DNA from: Herbiconiux aconitum
Lineage (GTDB): Bacteria > Actinomycetota > Actinomycetes > Actinomycetales > Microbacteriaceae
Direction of reading: 5' to 3'
Assembly (NCBI RefSeq): GCF_024979235.1
Contig: NZ_JANLCM010000002.1
Span: 1,116,001 to 1,180,000 of the forward strand
Length of the DNA stretch: 64,000 nucleotides
Part shown: one piece after another, positions 29,036-38,742 of the stretch
How positions within the stretch are numbered: the first letter of the stretch is position 1
Layout of the letters: each line of letters begins with the position of its first letter
The notes under the pieces: generated by a model
Database searches by the model: none
Told to the model about the DNA's origin: nothing
What the model saw: only the letters and a program-made list of their open reading frames with translations
Position numbers and translations under genes: made by a program

Positions 29036-30859
29036 GTGGACCAGTATTCCGTTCCCCCCGTCGTCACAGCCGACCCCGACGCGAACGCCAGCGACCTGCT
29101 CATCGAGCGGGTCCGTCTCACCCCCGATGGCCCGTTGTTCGCCGTGCCCGAGGGCACCGGATGGCGCGACATCAGCGCCGCCGAATTCCTCGCGCAGGTT
29201 CGTGCCATCGCGAAAGGCCTGATCGGCTCCGGCATCCAGCCCGGAGACAAGATCGGCCTGATGTGCAAGACCCGCTACGAATGGACGTTGATCGACTTCG
29301 CCACCTGGTTCGCCGGTGCCGTGCTGGTTCCGATCTACGAGACGTCGGCGCCTGCGCAGGTGCAGTGGAACCTCAGCGACTCGGGCGCGATCGCCGTGAT
29401 CGTCGAGACCGCCGACCACTTCGCCCGCTTCGACGAGGTGCACGCCGATCTGCCCCTGGTGACGCAGGTCTGGCAGGTGGATCTCGGCGACCTCGACAAG
29501 CTCGCCGCCGCCGGCGAGGGCGTCTCCGACGAGGAGCTGGAGCGGCGGCGCACGCTCGCGAAGGGCTCCGACCTCGCCACGCTGATCTACACCTCCGGCA
29601 CCACCGGGCGGCCGAAGGGCTGCATCCTCACCCACTCGAACTTCGTGGAGCTCTCGCGCAACGCCGCCGTCGTGATGAAAGACGTCGTGCAGCCGGGCGC
29701 ATCCACCCTCCTGTTCATCACCACGGCGCACGTGTTCGCGCGGTTCATCGCCGTGCTGAGCGTGCACGCGGGCGTGAAGGTGGGGCACCAGGCCGACACC
29801 AAGCAGCTGCTGCCGGCGCTCGGCTCGTTCAAGCCGACCTTCCTGTTGGCCGTGCCGCGGGTGTTCGAGAAGGTCTACAACTCCTCCGAGCAGAAGGCCG
29901 AAGCCGGGGGCAAGGGCAAGATCTTCCGTCGCGCCGCTGCCGTGGCAGTGGAGCACTCCGAGGCGCTCGACGCCGGCAAGGTGCCGCTCGGGCTGAAGAT
30001 CAAGTTCGCTCTGTTCGACAAGTTGGTCTATTCCAAGCTGCGGGCAGCACTGGGCGGCAACGTCATCTACGCCGTGTCGGGCTCGGCTCCCCTCGGGCAC
30101 CGACTCGGGCACTTCTACCGGAGCCTCGGTGTCAAGATCCTCGAGGGCTACGGCCTCACTGAGACCACGGCGCCGGCGACCGTCAACCTCACCGACAAGT
30201 TCAAGATCGGCACCGTCGGCCCCGCGCTTCCCGGTGTGGGCGTGAAGATCGCCGACGACGGCGAGATCTGGGTGCAGGGCATCAACGTCTTCGGTGGCTA
30301 TTGGAAGAACGAGGCCGCGACCGCCGAGGTGATGGACGGCGATTGGTTCAAGACCGGCGACATCGGCTCGCTCGACGACGAGGGATTCCTCACCATCACC
30401 GGCCGCAAGAAGGAGATCATCGTCACCGCGGGCGGTAAGAACGTGGCGCCGGCTGTGCTCGAAGACCCGATCCGGGCGAATCCGCTGGTGGGGCAGGTCG
30501 TCGTGGTGGGCGATCAGCGACCGTTCATCGCCGCACTGATCACGCTCGACGCGGAGATGCTGCCGGTCTGGCTCGGCAACAACGGCCAGTCGGCGACGCT
30601 CACACTCGCCGAGGCCGCCGAGAACCCGGCTGTGCTCGCCGAGATCCAGCGGGCCGTGGATGCGGCGAACGCGCTGGTCTCGCGGGCCGAGTCGATCCGC
30701 AAGTTCGTGGTGCTCTCGACCGACTTCACCGAGGCGAGCGGTCACCTCACCCCGAAGATGACGATCAAGCGCAACGTCATCGTGAAGGACTTCGCGTCGA
30801 CCATCGAGGGCATCTACAACGCGGCTCCCGCCACCGAGGGCCAGTCCCTGGTGCACTGA
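29036..30859 (+). CDS. Long-chain fatty acid--CoA ligase (FadD15-like)
   Basis: A 607-residue AMP-forming enzyme that activates fatty acids to acyl-CoA. GTG 29036 has AAAGGAG five bases upstream. The adenylation motif is IYTSGTTGRPKGC, followed by KILEGYGLTETTAPATVN and DWFKTGDIGSLDDEGFL; the C-terminal ITGRKKEIIVTAGGKNV and [12 protein letters not shown] are present. The sequence resembles mycobacterial FadD15 (Rv2187), also found downstream of the pknL region. The last roughly 190 bp are duplicated at 32489-32677 as a decayed fragment. Confidence 0.93.
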   Translation: MDQYSVPPVVTADPDANASDLLIERVRLTPDGPLFAVPEGTGWRDISAAEFLAQVRAIAKGLIGSGIQPGDKIGLMCKTRYEWTLIDFATWFAGAVLVPIYETSAPAQVQWNLSDSGAIAVIVETADHFARFDEVHADLPLVTQVWQVDLGDLDKLAAAGEGVSDEELERRRTLAKGSDLATLIYTSGTTGRPKGCILTHSNFVELSRNAAVVMKDVVQPGASTLLFITTAHVFARFIAVLSVHAGVKVGHQADTKQLLPALGSFKPTFLLAVPRVFEKVYNSSEQKAEAGGKGKIFRRAAAVAVEHSEALDAGKVPLGLKIKFALFDKLVYSKLRAALGGNVIYAVSGSAPLGHRLGHFYRSLGVKILEGYGLTETTAPATVNLTDKFKIGTVGPALPGVGVKIADDGEIWVQGINVFGGYWKNEAATAEVMDGDWFKTGDIGSLDDEGFLTITGRKKEIIVTAGGKNVAPAVLEDPIRANPLVGQVVVVGDQRPFIAALITLDAEMLPVWLGNNGQSATLTLAEAAENPAVLAEIQRAVDAANALVSRAESIRKFVVLSTDFTEASGHLTPKMTIKRNVIVKDFASTIEGIYNAAPATEGQSLVH

Positions 30860-30882
30860 CCCCCGCATCCTCCCTCACGAAA

Positions 30883-30928
30883 CGCCAAAATCCGCCCTCT
30901 TCCACGTCGGAAGGGGCGGATTTTGGCG
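30883..30928. repeat. Palindromic intergenic repeat, copy 1 (likely bidirectional terminator)
   Basis: Perfect 15-bp arms CGCCAAAATCCGCCC and its complement flank a 16-bp loop. It lies between the convergent fadD and CWB2 genes, where a bidirectional terminator is expected. A near-identical hairpin is found at 56152-56198, so it is also a dispersed repeat. Confidence 0.75.
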
Positions 30929-30941
30929 CCTCGGAGGCGGA

Positions 30942-32213
30942 TCAGCAGGGCTTGAGCGCCTCCACCCCGGAGCCGAGGGTGTTGGGGCCGCCGAGCACGA
31001 CGATCTTCGTGGGCTCGAGCCGCACCACCTCCTGCAGCACCGACGCGGGCACGCAGTTCTGCTGCACGAGGTAGATGGGGTTGCCGGCCGCGCCTGCTAC
31101 CGGGGCGGCGCTCAGAGCGTCAGGGAACACCAACCCACTCGCAAGGTAGATCGTCGGCGACGTGAAGAACTCCTGATTCACTGCGACGGCCGCCTCGAAG
31201 CGGTCGGCGCCGCTGGCCCGGGTGACCACGAACGGCGTCTCCAGCGCGGTCTGCAGCGCCTGGCTCACCGTCGCAGTGCCACCGGCGATCTGGATGTTCG
31301 TCACGCCGAGCGAGTCGAGCAGGGCCGTCTCGGCCGCCGTGGGCGCAGTCTCGGCGCCGTTCACGAGCAGCACCGGGGCATTCTTGGTGACGGCCGCGGG
31401 CGAGGCGGCCAGGGCATCGGGGAAGTTGGCTCCCGTCGCCAGATAGACCCAGCTCGCTTCCGGCACACCGAAGTTCTTGTCGGCGATGAGGTTGCGCGAC
31501 ACCTCGAACCGGTCAACGCCGCCGATCCGCGTCACGGTAGCGGGACCGAACGTCGCGGTCAAGTCGTCGATCACCGGCTTCGAAACAGACGCTGAGCCGC
31601 CCACCACGACGATGTGTTCGGGGCGCAGTCGAGCGATCTCGGCCTTCGTGCCCGCTGTCAATTCTCCCGCCGGCGTGAGCAGCAGTGGCGCCTCGTGCAC
31701 GCCGGCCACCGCGCCGGCGCTCAGCGCATCCGGGAACTTCTCCCCGCTCGCGAGGTACACCGTGTCGGCGTGACTGAACGAGGCCTTGGAGATCTGCACG
31801 GCCTGGTCGTAGCGATCGGTGCCCTGGATGCGGCTCACTGCAGGCGGAGCCGACACCACCATGGTGCAGGCGATCGTCTTCTGCAGAGCACCGTCGAACT
31901 CCGCCTTAACGGTGAAAGTCGAGGTTCCGGTAGCCGTGGGAGTGCCCTCGAATTGGTAGGGCACCCGCCTGACCAGGTCGCCGGTCAGCTTCACTCCGGT
32001 GGGGAGGGTGCCGGCCGAGATCGAGACCTGAGCGCTCTTGTCGACGAAATCGAGCGCCGGCGTGGGTGCGATCGGAATCCCTCGCACCGCCTTCGCCGGC
32101 GGACACACGGGGTTCTGAACGTCGATGGCTGCGGCGGGAGACGCGACGAGCAGGGAGCCGGCAATGGCGAGCAATGCGAATGCACCGGCGCCGTGGACGA
32201 GACGGGTTTTCAC
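30942..32213 (-). CDS. Secreted CWB2-repeat protein A with N-terminal Ig-like region
   Basis: A 423-residue exported protein beginning at GTG 32213. The signal peptide is about residues 1-29 (hydrophobic GAFALLAIAGSLLVASPAAA). Residues about 35-125 look like a small Ig-like (putative Ig) domain with two cysteines. Three cell-wall-binding repeat 2 units follow (about 127-423), each with an R-I-x-G-x-D-R motif, then F-x-D-A-L and I-V-V-G-G. A cysteine pair near the C-terminus (QQNC and the final KPC) may form a disulfide. CWB2 domains bind anionic wall polymers in clostridia. Its paralogue is at 32694. Confidence 0.88.
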   Translation of the reverse strand: MKTRLVHGAGAFALLAIAGSLLVASPAAAIDVQNPVCPPAKAVRGIPIAPTPALDFVDKSAQVSISAGTLPTGVKLTGDLVRRVPYQFEGTPTATGTSTFTVKAEFDGALQKTIACTMVVSAPPAVSRIQGTDRYDQAVQISKASFSHADTVYLASGEKFPDALSAGAVAGVHEAPLLLTPAGELTAGTKAEIARLRPEHIVVVGGSASVSKPVIDDLTATFGPATVTRIGGVDRFEVSRNLIADKNFGVPEASWVYLATGANFPDALAASPAAVTKNAPVLLVNGAETAPTAAETALLDSLGVTNIQIAGGTATVSQALQTALETPFVVTRASGADRFEAAVAVNQEFFTSPTIYLASGLVFPDALSAAPVAGAAGNPIYLVQQNCVPASVLQEVVRLEPTKIVVLGGPNTLGSGVEALKPC

Positions 32214-32310
32214 GACAGAGTACTTTCTGATGATGGCAAGGACGGGTATCCATCCATCATCAGAGCGAACCAGCTCCGAGCGTTATGAGTAGTCGTCGCC
32301 TAATTCGGAG

Positions 32311-32488
32311 TCAGAACCAGGTGGACTCACGCACCTGGCGCATGGCCTCTCGGCGGGAGGGCTTGTCGAGGCGGTCGAGGTAGAGCAGGCCGTCGAGGTG
32401 GTCGGTCTCGTGCTGCAGCGCCTGCGCCAGCACCCCGGTGCCCGAGACCTCGACGGGGTTGCCGTCGAGGTCGATCCCGGTGGCGCGC
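32311..32488 (-). pseudogene. Duplicated 3' fragment of peptide deformylase
   Basis: This stretch is identical, base for base as far as I can read, to the 3' part of def at 33893-34070. It encodes the [12 protein letters not shown] region, the HETDH metal motif and the original stop. The upstream motifs (GxGxAAxQ and EGCLS) are absent, so it cannot code for an active deformylase. An ATG at 32631 opens a chimeric 106-codon frame in which the first half comes from antisense fadD sequence. It marks the left side of a tandem-duplication junction. Confidence 0.85.
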
Positions 32489-32677
32489 GCGAACGGGTCG
32501 AACGCGCTGGTGTCGCGAGCCGAGTCGACACTCTCGACCTCCTTCACGGAGGACAGCGGCCACCTCACCCCGAAGATGACGATCAAGCGCAGCGTCATCA
32601 TGAAGGACTTCGCCGCCGTCATCGAGGGCATCTACAACGCGGCTCCCGCCACTGAGGGTCAGTCCCTGGTGCACTGG
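32489..32677 (+). pseudogene. Duplicated 3' fragment of fadD
   Basis: Homologous to fadD 30665-30856 (about its last 63 codons), beginning at the shared CGAACGCGCTGGT and ending LVH, where the stop TGA has become TGG. It has several substitutions and a deletion of about 15 bp relative to the parent. Together with the def fragment it fills most of the 480-bp gap between the two CWB2 genes. The remaining bases, 32214-32310 and 32678-32693, show no further gene. Confidence 0.82.
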
Positions 32678-32693
32678 CCCCGCGCGGAGTCGC

Positions 32694-33755
32694 CTAGTTG
32701 CACCGCTTCAAGGACTCGACCTCGGGGGAGATAGTGTCAGATCCCCCGAGGACGATGACCTTCGTCACAGCAAGGCGCGTGATTTCCTGGAGGACACGGT
32801 CCGGAACACAATCGCGCGGCACCAAGTAGATCGGACTTCCGGATCTGCCCGCAATCGGAGCAGCGCTCAGCGCATCCGGGAAGACCAGTCCGCTGGCGAG
32901 GTAGACCGTCGCGGCAGTCGAGAAGGCCATCTCATTGACGCTGACCGCCACCTCGAAACGGTCTGCACCGCCCGCACGGTCCACAGACGCATGCGCGCCA
33001 AAACTGAACGCCAACGAATCACTGACGGATGCGGGCCCCCCGACGATCCGAACGAACTGAACGCCGAGATTGCCCAAGAGTCGTACGTCGGACAGGGACA
33101 ACGTCGCGGCCCCGTTGTCCACGAGCAAGACGGGCGCCCTCAGCTTGGTCGCCGCTGGGGACGCCGCCAGCGCGTCCGGGAAGTTCGAACCGGCGGCTAC
33201 GAAGAGCCACGACGAAGACGTGATCCCGAAATCGGGATCGACGATCAGTGCTCTCGACACCGCGTATCGATCGATCCCTCCGATGCGTTTGACCGTCACC
33301 CCAGGAACCAACGACTTCAGTTCGTCGAGCACACTGTCATGTACGGACGCTGGCCCACCCACGACGACGATTGTTCTGGGTCGCAAGCCCATGATTTCCG
33401 CGCGTGTTCCCGAGGTCAAAGCCGCAGCAGGCGTCAGCAATAGCGGCGAATCGTGTATTCCTGCGATCGCCCCTGCGCTCAACGCATCCGCGAACTTCTC
33501 CCCGCTTGCGAGATACACAGTGTCGGCTGAAGCGAACGCGGAATTGGTGACCTGGACCGCCTGGTCGTAGCGATCGACTCCCCGAATCCGAGTCACGTTC
33601 GGGGTAGCTTGCAGCGCGCCGCATTCGACCACGCAGTGCATCGAAGGCTCCAGCTCACCAGCCGATGCGGGCTGAACCGCGACGAGAGACCAAATCACGA
33701 CGATAATCATGGACAGTGCGCTCGCCACCGAGCGAGCTTGAGCGGACGGGGTCAT
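32694..33755 (-). CDS. Secreted CWB2-repeat protein B
   Basis: A 353-residue paralogue of the protein at 30942. It has a signal peptide (about residues 1-32, core SALSMIIVVIWSLVAVQPASA) and three CWB2 repeats, but lacks the Ig-like region; a short segment with two cysteines (MHCVVECGAL) takes its place. The repeats are collinear with copy A: TRIRGVDRYDQAVQV, KRIGGIDRYAVSRALI and DRAGGADRFEVAVSVN. The C-terminal cysteine pair is kept (PRDC and KRCN). The gene is less GC-biased than its surroundings. It arose with copy A by the tandem duplication described in the findings. Confidence 0.88.
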   Translation of the reverse strand: MTPSAQARSVASALSMIIVVIWSLVAVQPASAGELEPSMHCVVECGALQATPNVTRIRGVDRYDQAVQVTNSAFASADTVYLASGEKFADALSAGAIAGIHDSPLLLTPAAALTSGTRAEIMGLRPRTIVVVGGPASVHDSVLDELKSLVPGVTVKRIGGIDRYAVSRALIVDPDFGITSSSWLFVAAGSNFPDALAASPAATKLRAPVLLVDNGAATLSLSDVRLLGNLGVQFVRIVGGPASVSDSLAFSFGAHASVDRAGGADRFEVAVSVNEMAFSTAATVYLASGLVFPDALSAAPIAGRSGSPIYLVPRDCVPDRVLQEITRLAVTKVIVLGGSDTISPEVESLKRCN

Positions 33756-33892
33756 ATGTGATCGCTTTCAAGGCTGGGGACGGTTTCCCAATCTTTGAAC
33801 ACAGCGATCCAGGCGGGTTATGAGCAATTCCTACTCACGGCGTGCGGACGCGCCGCTCCGACGCGGCGAGTGGTCGCCTCCTAATTCGGAGG

Positions 33893-34384
33893 TCAGAACC
33901 AGGTGGACTCACGCACCTGGCGCATGGCCTCTCGGCGGGAGGGCTTGTCGAGGCGGTCGAGGTAGAGCAGGCCGTCGAGGTGGTCGGTCTCGTGCTGCAG
34001 CGCCTGCGCCAGCACCCCGGTGCCCGAGACCTCGACGGGGTTGCCGTCGAGGTCGATCCCGGTGGCGCGCGCGAACGGATAGCGCGACGTCTTGAACCAC
34101 AGGTCGGGCACCGAAAGGCACCCCTCGTCGATCAGCTCGGGCTCCCCCGACACCTCCACCAGCACCGGATTCAGGATGTAGCCCACCTGGCCGTCGACGT
34201 TGTAGCTGAACGCCCGCAGGTTCACGCCGATCTGCGAAGCGGCGACGCCGGCGCGACCCGGCACCTGCACGCTGTCGAGCAGGTCGGCGACGAGCGACCG
34301 CACCCGTTCGTCGATCTCGCCGATCGGATCGGACACGGTCTTCAAAACGGGGTCGCCAAAGAGGCGGATCTCGCGAACGGTCAC
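33893..34384 (-). CDS. def: Peptide deformylase
   Basis: A 163-residue metalloenzyme that removes the formyl group from nascent N-terminal methionine. All three motifs are present: [11 protein letters not shown] (motif I), DEGCLSVPD (motif II) and QHETDHLDG (motif III), whose cysteine and two histidines hold the metal. The GTG at 34384 overlaps the stop of pyruvate carboxylase (GTGA), so it is translationally coupled to it. Its last 178 bp are duplicated at 32311. Confidence 0.95.
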   Translation of the reverse strand: MTVREIRLFGDPVLKTVSDPIGEIDERVRSLVADLLDSVQVPGRAGVAASQIGVNLRAFSYNVDGQVGYILNPVLVEVSGEPELIDEGCLSVPDLWFKTSRYPFARATGIDLDGNPVEVSGTGVLAQALQHETDHLDGLLYLDRLDKPSRREAMRQVRESTWF

Positions 34385-37300
34385 TGGGGCGTCACGACGA
34401 CGATCAGGTCGCCGGCCTCCACCTGCTGGGTCTTCGGGATGGCCAGTCGGGTCACGACACCGGCGACCGGGGTGGTGATCGCGGCCTCCATCTTCATGGC
34501 CTCGATGGAGGCGACCGCCTCACCCGCCGACACCGTCGCGCCCTCCTCGACCTTCAGGGTCACGACACCCGAGAACGGGGCAGGAACCTGGCCGGGCTTC
34601 GACCCATCGGCCTTCTCGGCAGCCTTGGCCTCCACGGCGATGCTGCGGTCGCGCACGTTGACCGGGCGGAGCTGCCCGTTCAGCGTGGTCATCACCGTGC
34701 GCATCCCCTTGTCGTCGACCTCGCCGATCGCCTCGAGACCGACGAACAGGCGCACGCCCTTGTCGATCTCGACGACGTGCTCGACTCCCTGGGTGAGGCC
34801 GTAGAGGTAGTCGACGGTGTCGATCACCGAGAGGTCGCCGAAGAGCTCGCGCATCTGCTCGAACTGGCGCGTGGGCGCCGGGAAGAGCAGCCGGTTGAGA
34901 GTCGCGCGACGCTCGAGTGCGTCGCCGTGCAGAGCTTCACGGTCGGCGTCGGTGATCGGGGTGACGCCGATCTTGATGTTCTTGCCTTCGAGCACTTTCG
35001 TGCGGAACGGCTCCGGCCATCCGCCCGGCAGTTCGCCGAGCTCGCCGGCCATGAAGCCGATGACCGAGTCGGGGATGTCGTACTTCTGAGGGTTCTCGGC
35101 GAAGTCGGCCGGATCGGCCTTGACCGCCGCGAGGTGCAGGGCCAGGTCGCCGACGACCTTCGACGACGGGGTGACCTTCGGGATGCGGCCGAGGATCTGG
35201 TTGGCCGCCGCGTAGAGGTCTTCGATGCGTTCGAAGTCGTCGGCGAGGCCCAGGGCGATCGCCTGCTGGCGCAGGTTCGACAGCTGGCCGCCCGGGATCT
35301 CGTGGTGGTAGACGCGACCCGTGGGGCCGGGCAGTCCCGACTCGAAGGGGTGGTAGACCTGACGCACGGCCTCCCAGTAGGGCTCGAGGTCGGAGACGGC
35401 CTGGAGCGACAGCCCGGTGTCGCGCTGCGTGTGCGCGAGTGCCGCGACCAGAGCGGATGCCGAGGGCTGCGACGTCGTGCCGGCCATCGGCGCGCTCGCC
35501 ACATCCACCGCGTCGGCGCCGGCCTGCGAGGCCGCCAGCAATGTCGCCAGCTGCCCGCCGGCGGTGTCGTGCGTGTGCACGTGCACCGGGAGGTCGAAGT
35601 TCTCACGGAACGCCGCCACCAGCTTCGCAGCGGCCGTGGGGCGCAACAGGCCCGCCATGTCCTTGATGGCGAGGATGTGGGCGCCGCTCGCGACGATCTG
35701 CTCGGCCAGCTTGAGGTAGTAGTCGAGGGTGTAGAGGTCTTCGGCCGGATCGAGCAGGTCGCCGGTGTAGCAGACCGCGACCTCGGCGATCGTGCTGCCG
35801 GTGCCGAGCACGGAGTCGATCGCGGGGCGCATCTGCTCGACGTCGTTCAGCGCGTCGAAGATGCGGAAGATGTCGACACCGGTCGATGCCGCCTCCTTGA
35901 CGAAAGCATCCGTCACCTCCGTGGGATACGGCGTGTATCCGACGGTGTTGCGGCCACGCAGCAGCATCTGGATGGCCACGTTCGGCAGAGCCTCGCGCAG
36001 CGTGGCGAGCCGCTCCCACGGGTCTTCGCCGAGGAAGCGCAGCGCCACGTCGTAGGTGGCGCCACCCCAAGCCTCCACGGAGAGCAGCTGCGGGGTCATC
36101 CGCGCGACGTAGGGCGCGACGGCCACCAGGTCTTTGGTGCGCACGCGGGTCGCGAGCAGCGACTGGTGCGCGTCGCGGAACGTGGTCTCGGTGACGGCAA
36201 GTGCGGTCTGCGCGCGCAGCTCGGCGGCGAAGCCGACGGGGCCGAGCTCGAGCAGGCGCTGACGAGATCCGTCGGGCGCCGGGGTCGAGAGGTCGATCTT
36301 CGGCAGCTTGTCAGCCGGCTGCAGCGTGCCGACCCGCACGCCGTTCGGCTGGTTCACCGTGACATCCGACAGCCAGTTGAGGATCTTGGTGCCCCGGTCT
36401 TTCGACTGGTGCCCGGCCAGCAGCTGCGGACGCTCCTCGATGAAGGAGGTCGAGAGGTCGCCCGCGATGAAGTCGGGGTCATCCAGCACACCCTGCAGGA
36501 ACGGGATGTTCGTCGATACGCCCCGGATGCGGAACTCGGCCAGCGCACGACGCGCCCGTCGCACCGCGGCCGGGAAGTCGCGGCCACGGCAGGTCATCTT
36601 GGCCAGCATCGAGTCGAAGTGGGGCGAGATCTGCGCGCCGACGTCGACAGTGCCGCCGTCGAGACGCACTCCGGCTCCACCGGGCGACCGGTACGCCGCG
36701 ATCTTGCCCGTGTCGGGCCGGAAGCCCGCGGTGGGGTCTTCCGTCGTGATGCGGCACTGCAGGGCGGCGCCGTGCAGCACGATGTCGGCCTGGTGCAGAC
36801 CGATCTCGTCGAAGGTCATGCCGGAGGCGATCATCATCTGCGACTGCACGAGGTCGACATCCGTGACCTCCTCGGTCACCGTGTGCTCGACCTGGATGCG
36901 GGGGTTCATCTCGATGAACACGTGCTCGCCGGCACGGTCGCCCACCGTGTCGACCAGGAACTCCACCGTTCCCGCGTTGACGTAGCCGATCGACTTCGCG
37001 AACTTGATCGCATCCGAATGCAGGGCCTCACGCAGCTCGTCGCTGATGTTCGGGGCCGGAGCGATCTCGACGACCTTCTGGTTGCGGCGCTGCACCGAGC
37101 AGTCGCGCTCGAAGAGGTGCAGGGTCTCCCCCGCGCCGTCGGCGAGGATCTGCACCTCGATGTGACGCGGGCGGAGCACCGCCTGCTCCAAGAACATTGT
37201 GGGGTCGCCGAACGCACTGTCGGCCTCGCGCATGGCCGCCTCGAGGGCGCCGCGCAGCTCCTCGGGGGTCTCGACCCGGCGCATCCCGCGCCCGCCGCCA

Positions 37301-37785
37301 CCGGCGACGGCCTTCGCGAAGATCGGGAAGCCGATGTCGGCCGCACCGGCGATGAGCTCTTCGATGTCGCGCGTGGCCGGCGTCGACTTCAGCACGGGAA
37401 CGCCCGCGGCGATCGCGTGCTCCTTCGCCGTGACCTTGTTGCCCGCCATCTCGAGCACGTGCTCGCCGGGGCCGATGAAGGTGATGCCGTTCTCGGCAGC
37501 CTGCTTGGCAAGCTCGGGGTTCTCCGACAGGAAGCCGTAGCCGGGGTAGATCGCGTCGGCGCCCGACTCCTTCGCCACGCGGATGATCTCGCTCACGTCG
37601 AGGTAGGCCCGCACAGGATGCCCGACCTCACCGATCTGATACGCCTCGTCTGCCTTCAAGCGGTGCAGGGAGTTGCGGTCTTCATAGGGGAACACCGCGA
37701 CCGTCTTCGCACCGAGCTCATAGGCGGCCCGGAACGCCCGGATCGCGATCTCACCGCGGTTGGCAACCAGAATCTTTGTGAACAT
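34381..37785 (-). CDS. pyc: Pyruvate carboxylase
   Basis: A 1134-residue single-chain enzyme making oxaloacetate from pyruvate and bicarbonate. In order: biotin carboxylase with ATP-grasp (about 1-450; [46 protein letters not shown]), the carboxyltransferase barrel (about 520-850; [40 protein letters not shown]), the allosteric/PYC_OADA region, and a biotinyl domain with EAMKME, where K1098 carries biotin. The start is ATG 37785. It replenishes the TCA cycle. The coupling to def is unusual. Confidence 0.97.
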   Translation of the reverse strand: MFTKILVANRGEIAIRAFRAAYELGAKTVAVFPYEDRNSLHRLKADEAYQIGEVGHPVRAYLDVSEIIRVAKESGADAIYPGYGFLSENPELAKQAAENGITFIGPGEHVLEMAGNKVTAKEHAIAAGVPVLKSTPATRDIEELIAGAADIGFPIFAKAVAGGGGRGMRRVETPEELRGALEAAMREADSAFGDPTMFLEQAVLRPRHIEVQILADGAGETLHLFERDCSVQRRNQKVVEIAPAPNISDELREALHSDAIKFAKSIGYVNAGTVEFLVDTVGDRAGEHVFIEMNPRIQVEHTVTEEVTDVDLVQSQMMIASGMTFDEIGLHQADIVLHGAALQCRITTEDPTAGFRPDTGKIAAYRSPGGAGVRLDGGTVDVGAQISPHFDSMLAKMTCRGRDFPAAVRRARRALAEFRIRGVSTNIPFLQGVLDDPDFIAGDLSTSFIEERPQLLAGHQSKDRGTKILNWLSDVTVNQPNGVRVGTLQPADKLPKIDLSTPAPDGSRQRLLELGPVGFAAELRAQTALAVTETTFRDAHQSLLATRVRTKDLVAVAPYVARMTPQLLSVEAWGGATYDVALRFLGEDPWERLATLREALPNVAIQMLLRGRNTVGYTPYPTEVTDAFVKEAASTGVDIFRIFDALNDVEQMRPAIDSVLGTGSTIAEVAVCYTGDLLDPAEDLYTLDYYLKLAEQIVASGAHILAIKDMAGLLRPTAAAKLVAAFRENFDLPVHVHTHDTAGGQLATLLAASQAGADAVDVASAPMAGTTSQPSASALVAALAHTQRDTGLSLQAVSDLEPYWEAVRQVYHPFESGLPGPTGRVYHHEIPGGQLSNLRQQAIALGLADDFERIEDLYAAANQILGRIPKVTPSSKVVGDLALHLAAVKADPADFAENPQKYDIPDSVIGFMAGELGELPGGWPEPFRTKVLEGKNIKIGVTPITDADREALHGDALERRATLNRLLFPAPTRQFEQMRELFGDLSVIDTVDYLYGLTQGVEHVVEIDKGVRLFVGLEAIGEVDDKGMRTVMTTLNGQLRPVNVRDRSIAVEAKAAEKADGSKPGQVPAPFSGVVTLKVEEGATVSAGEAVASIEAMKMEAAITTPVAGVVTRLAIPKTQQVEAGDLIVVVTPQ

Positions 37786-37846
37786 CGAGACCTTTCGGGC
37801 GCATGCGCGTACAGCGAACAGTTAGGTTCTCTAAGCCTAGTGAAGG

Positions 37847-37852
37847 TAACGT
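37847..37852 (+). promoter_or_regulatory. Putative -10 element of the ParA-family gene
   Basis: TAACGT lies eight bases before the GTG at 37861. No ribosome-binding site is present between them, so the transcript is probably leaderless or nearly so. Confidence 0.4.
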
Positions 37853-37860
37853 AGTCGATT

Positions 37861-38673
37861 GTGCATGTACTCAGCGTCTCTTCCCTCAAGGGAGGTGTGG
37901 GCAAAACCACAGTGACGCTCGGACTAGCCTCCGCGGCGTTCGCCAAGGGTTTGCGCACCCTCGTCGTCGACCTCGACCCGCAGTCGGATGTCTCGACCGG
38001 CATGGACATCCGTGTCGCCGGTCACCTCAACGTGGCCGATGTGCTCGCCTCTCCGAAGGAGAAGGTCGTTCGCGCGGCCATCGCCCCCTCGGGGTGGACG
38101 AAAGATCGCGGCGGCAAGATCGACGTGCTCATCGGCAGCCCGTCGGCGCTGAACTTCGACGGCCCGCATCCGTCGATCCGCGACATCTGGAAGCTCGAGG
38201 AGGCCCTCGCCACCGTCGAGACCGAATACGACCTCGTGCTGATCGACTGCGCCCCGTCTCTGAACGCCCTCACGCGCACCGCCTGGGCGGCATCCGACCG
38301 CGTCTCGGTCGTCACCGAGCCCGGCTTGTTCTCGGTGGCCGCCGCCGATCGCGCGCTGCGTGCGATCGAGGAGATCCGCCGCGGCCTCTCCCCCCGTCTG
38401 CAGCCGCTCGGCATCATCGTGAACCGCGTGCGGTCGCAGTCGCTCGAGCACCAGTTCCGCATCAAAGAGCTGCGCGACATGTTCGGGCCGCTCGTACTCT
38501 CGCCCCAGCTGCCGGAGCGCACCTCGCTGCAGCAGGCACAGGGCGCCGCGAAGCCCTTACACGTGTGGCCCGGTGAAGGCGCGCAAGAGATGGCGCGCAA
38601 CTTCGACCTGCTGCTCGAGCGCGTGATGCGCACGGGCCGCGTCGGCGAGTATGCGGACGTGACCAAAGCGTAG
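37861..38673 (+). CDS. ParA/MinD-family ATPase
   Basis: A 270-residue P-loop ATPase. The deviant Walker A motif SSLKGGVGKTTVTLGLASA opens the protein. The switch I region is VDLDPQSDVSTG and Walker B is YDLVLIDCAPSLNALT. It starts with GTG 37861 and is divergent from pyc. ParA proteins position chromosomes or other cargo. No parB gene is next to it, so it is probably an orphan ParA acting in polar or cargo positioning, not the main chromosome partition ParA. The C-terminus contains LPERTSLQQAQGAAKPLHV, typical of this subgroup. Confidence 0.88.
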   Translation: MHVLSVSSLKGGVGKTTVTLGLASAAFAKGLRTLVVDLDPQSDVSTGMDIRVAGHLNVADVLASPKEKVVRAAIAPSGWTKDRGGKIDVLIGSPSALNFDGPHPSIRDIWKLEEALATVETEYDLVLIDCAPSLNALTRTAWAASDRVSVVTEPGLFSVAAADRALRAIEEIRRGLSPRLQPLGIIVNRVRSQSLEHQFRIKELRDMFGPLVLSPQLPERTSLQQAQGAAKPLHVWPGEGAQEMARNFDLLLERVMRTGRVGEYADVTKA

Positions 38674-38742
38674 TTAGCTGCCTCGGGCGCCGTGCTTCGC
38701 GCGGCGTCCTCGGGTCGCGCCGGTCCCTGCCCGGCGCTCCGC

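Noticed and set aside
32311..32631. A second peptide deformylase gene of 106 codons
   Set aside because: It lacks motifs I and II, its first half is antisense fadD sequence, and the stretch is a duplication remnant.
34777..37854. A 1025-codon open frame opposite pyruvate carboxylase
   Set aside because: Same reason: pyc is unmistakable on the other strand and the antisense product shows no family motif.
37861..38673. Chromosome partition ParA with parB and parS
   Set aside because: No parB gene and no parS-like sequence adjacent; the locus is not near an origin-type gene set.
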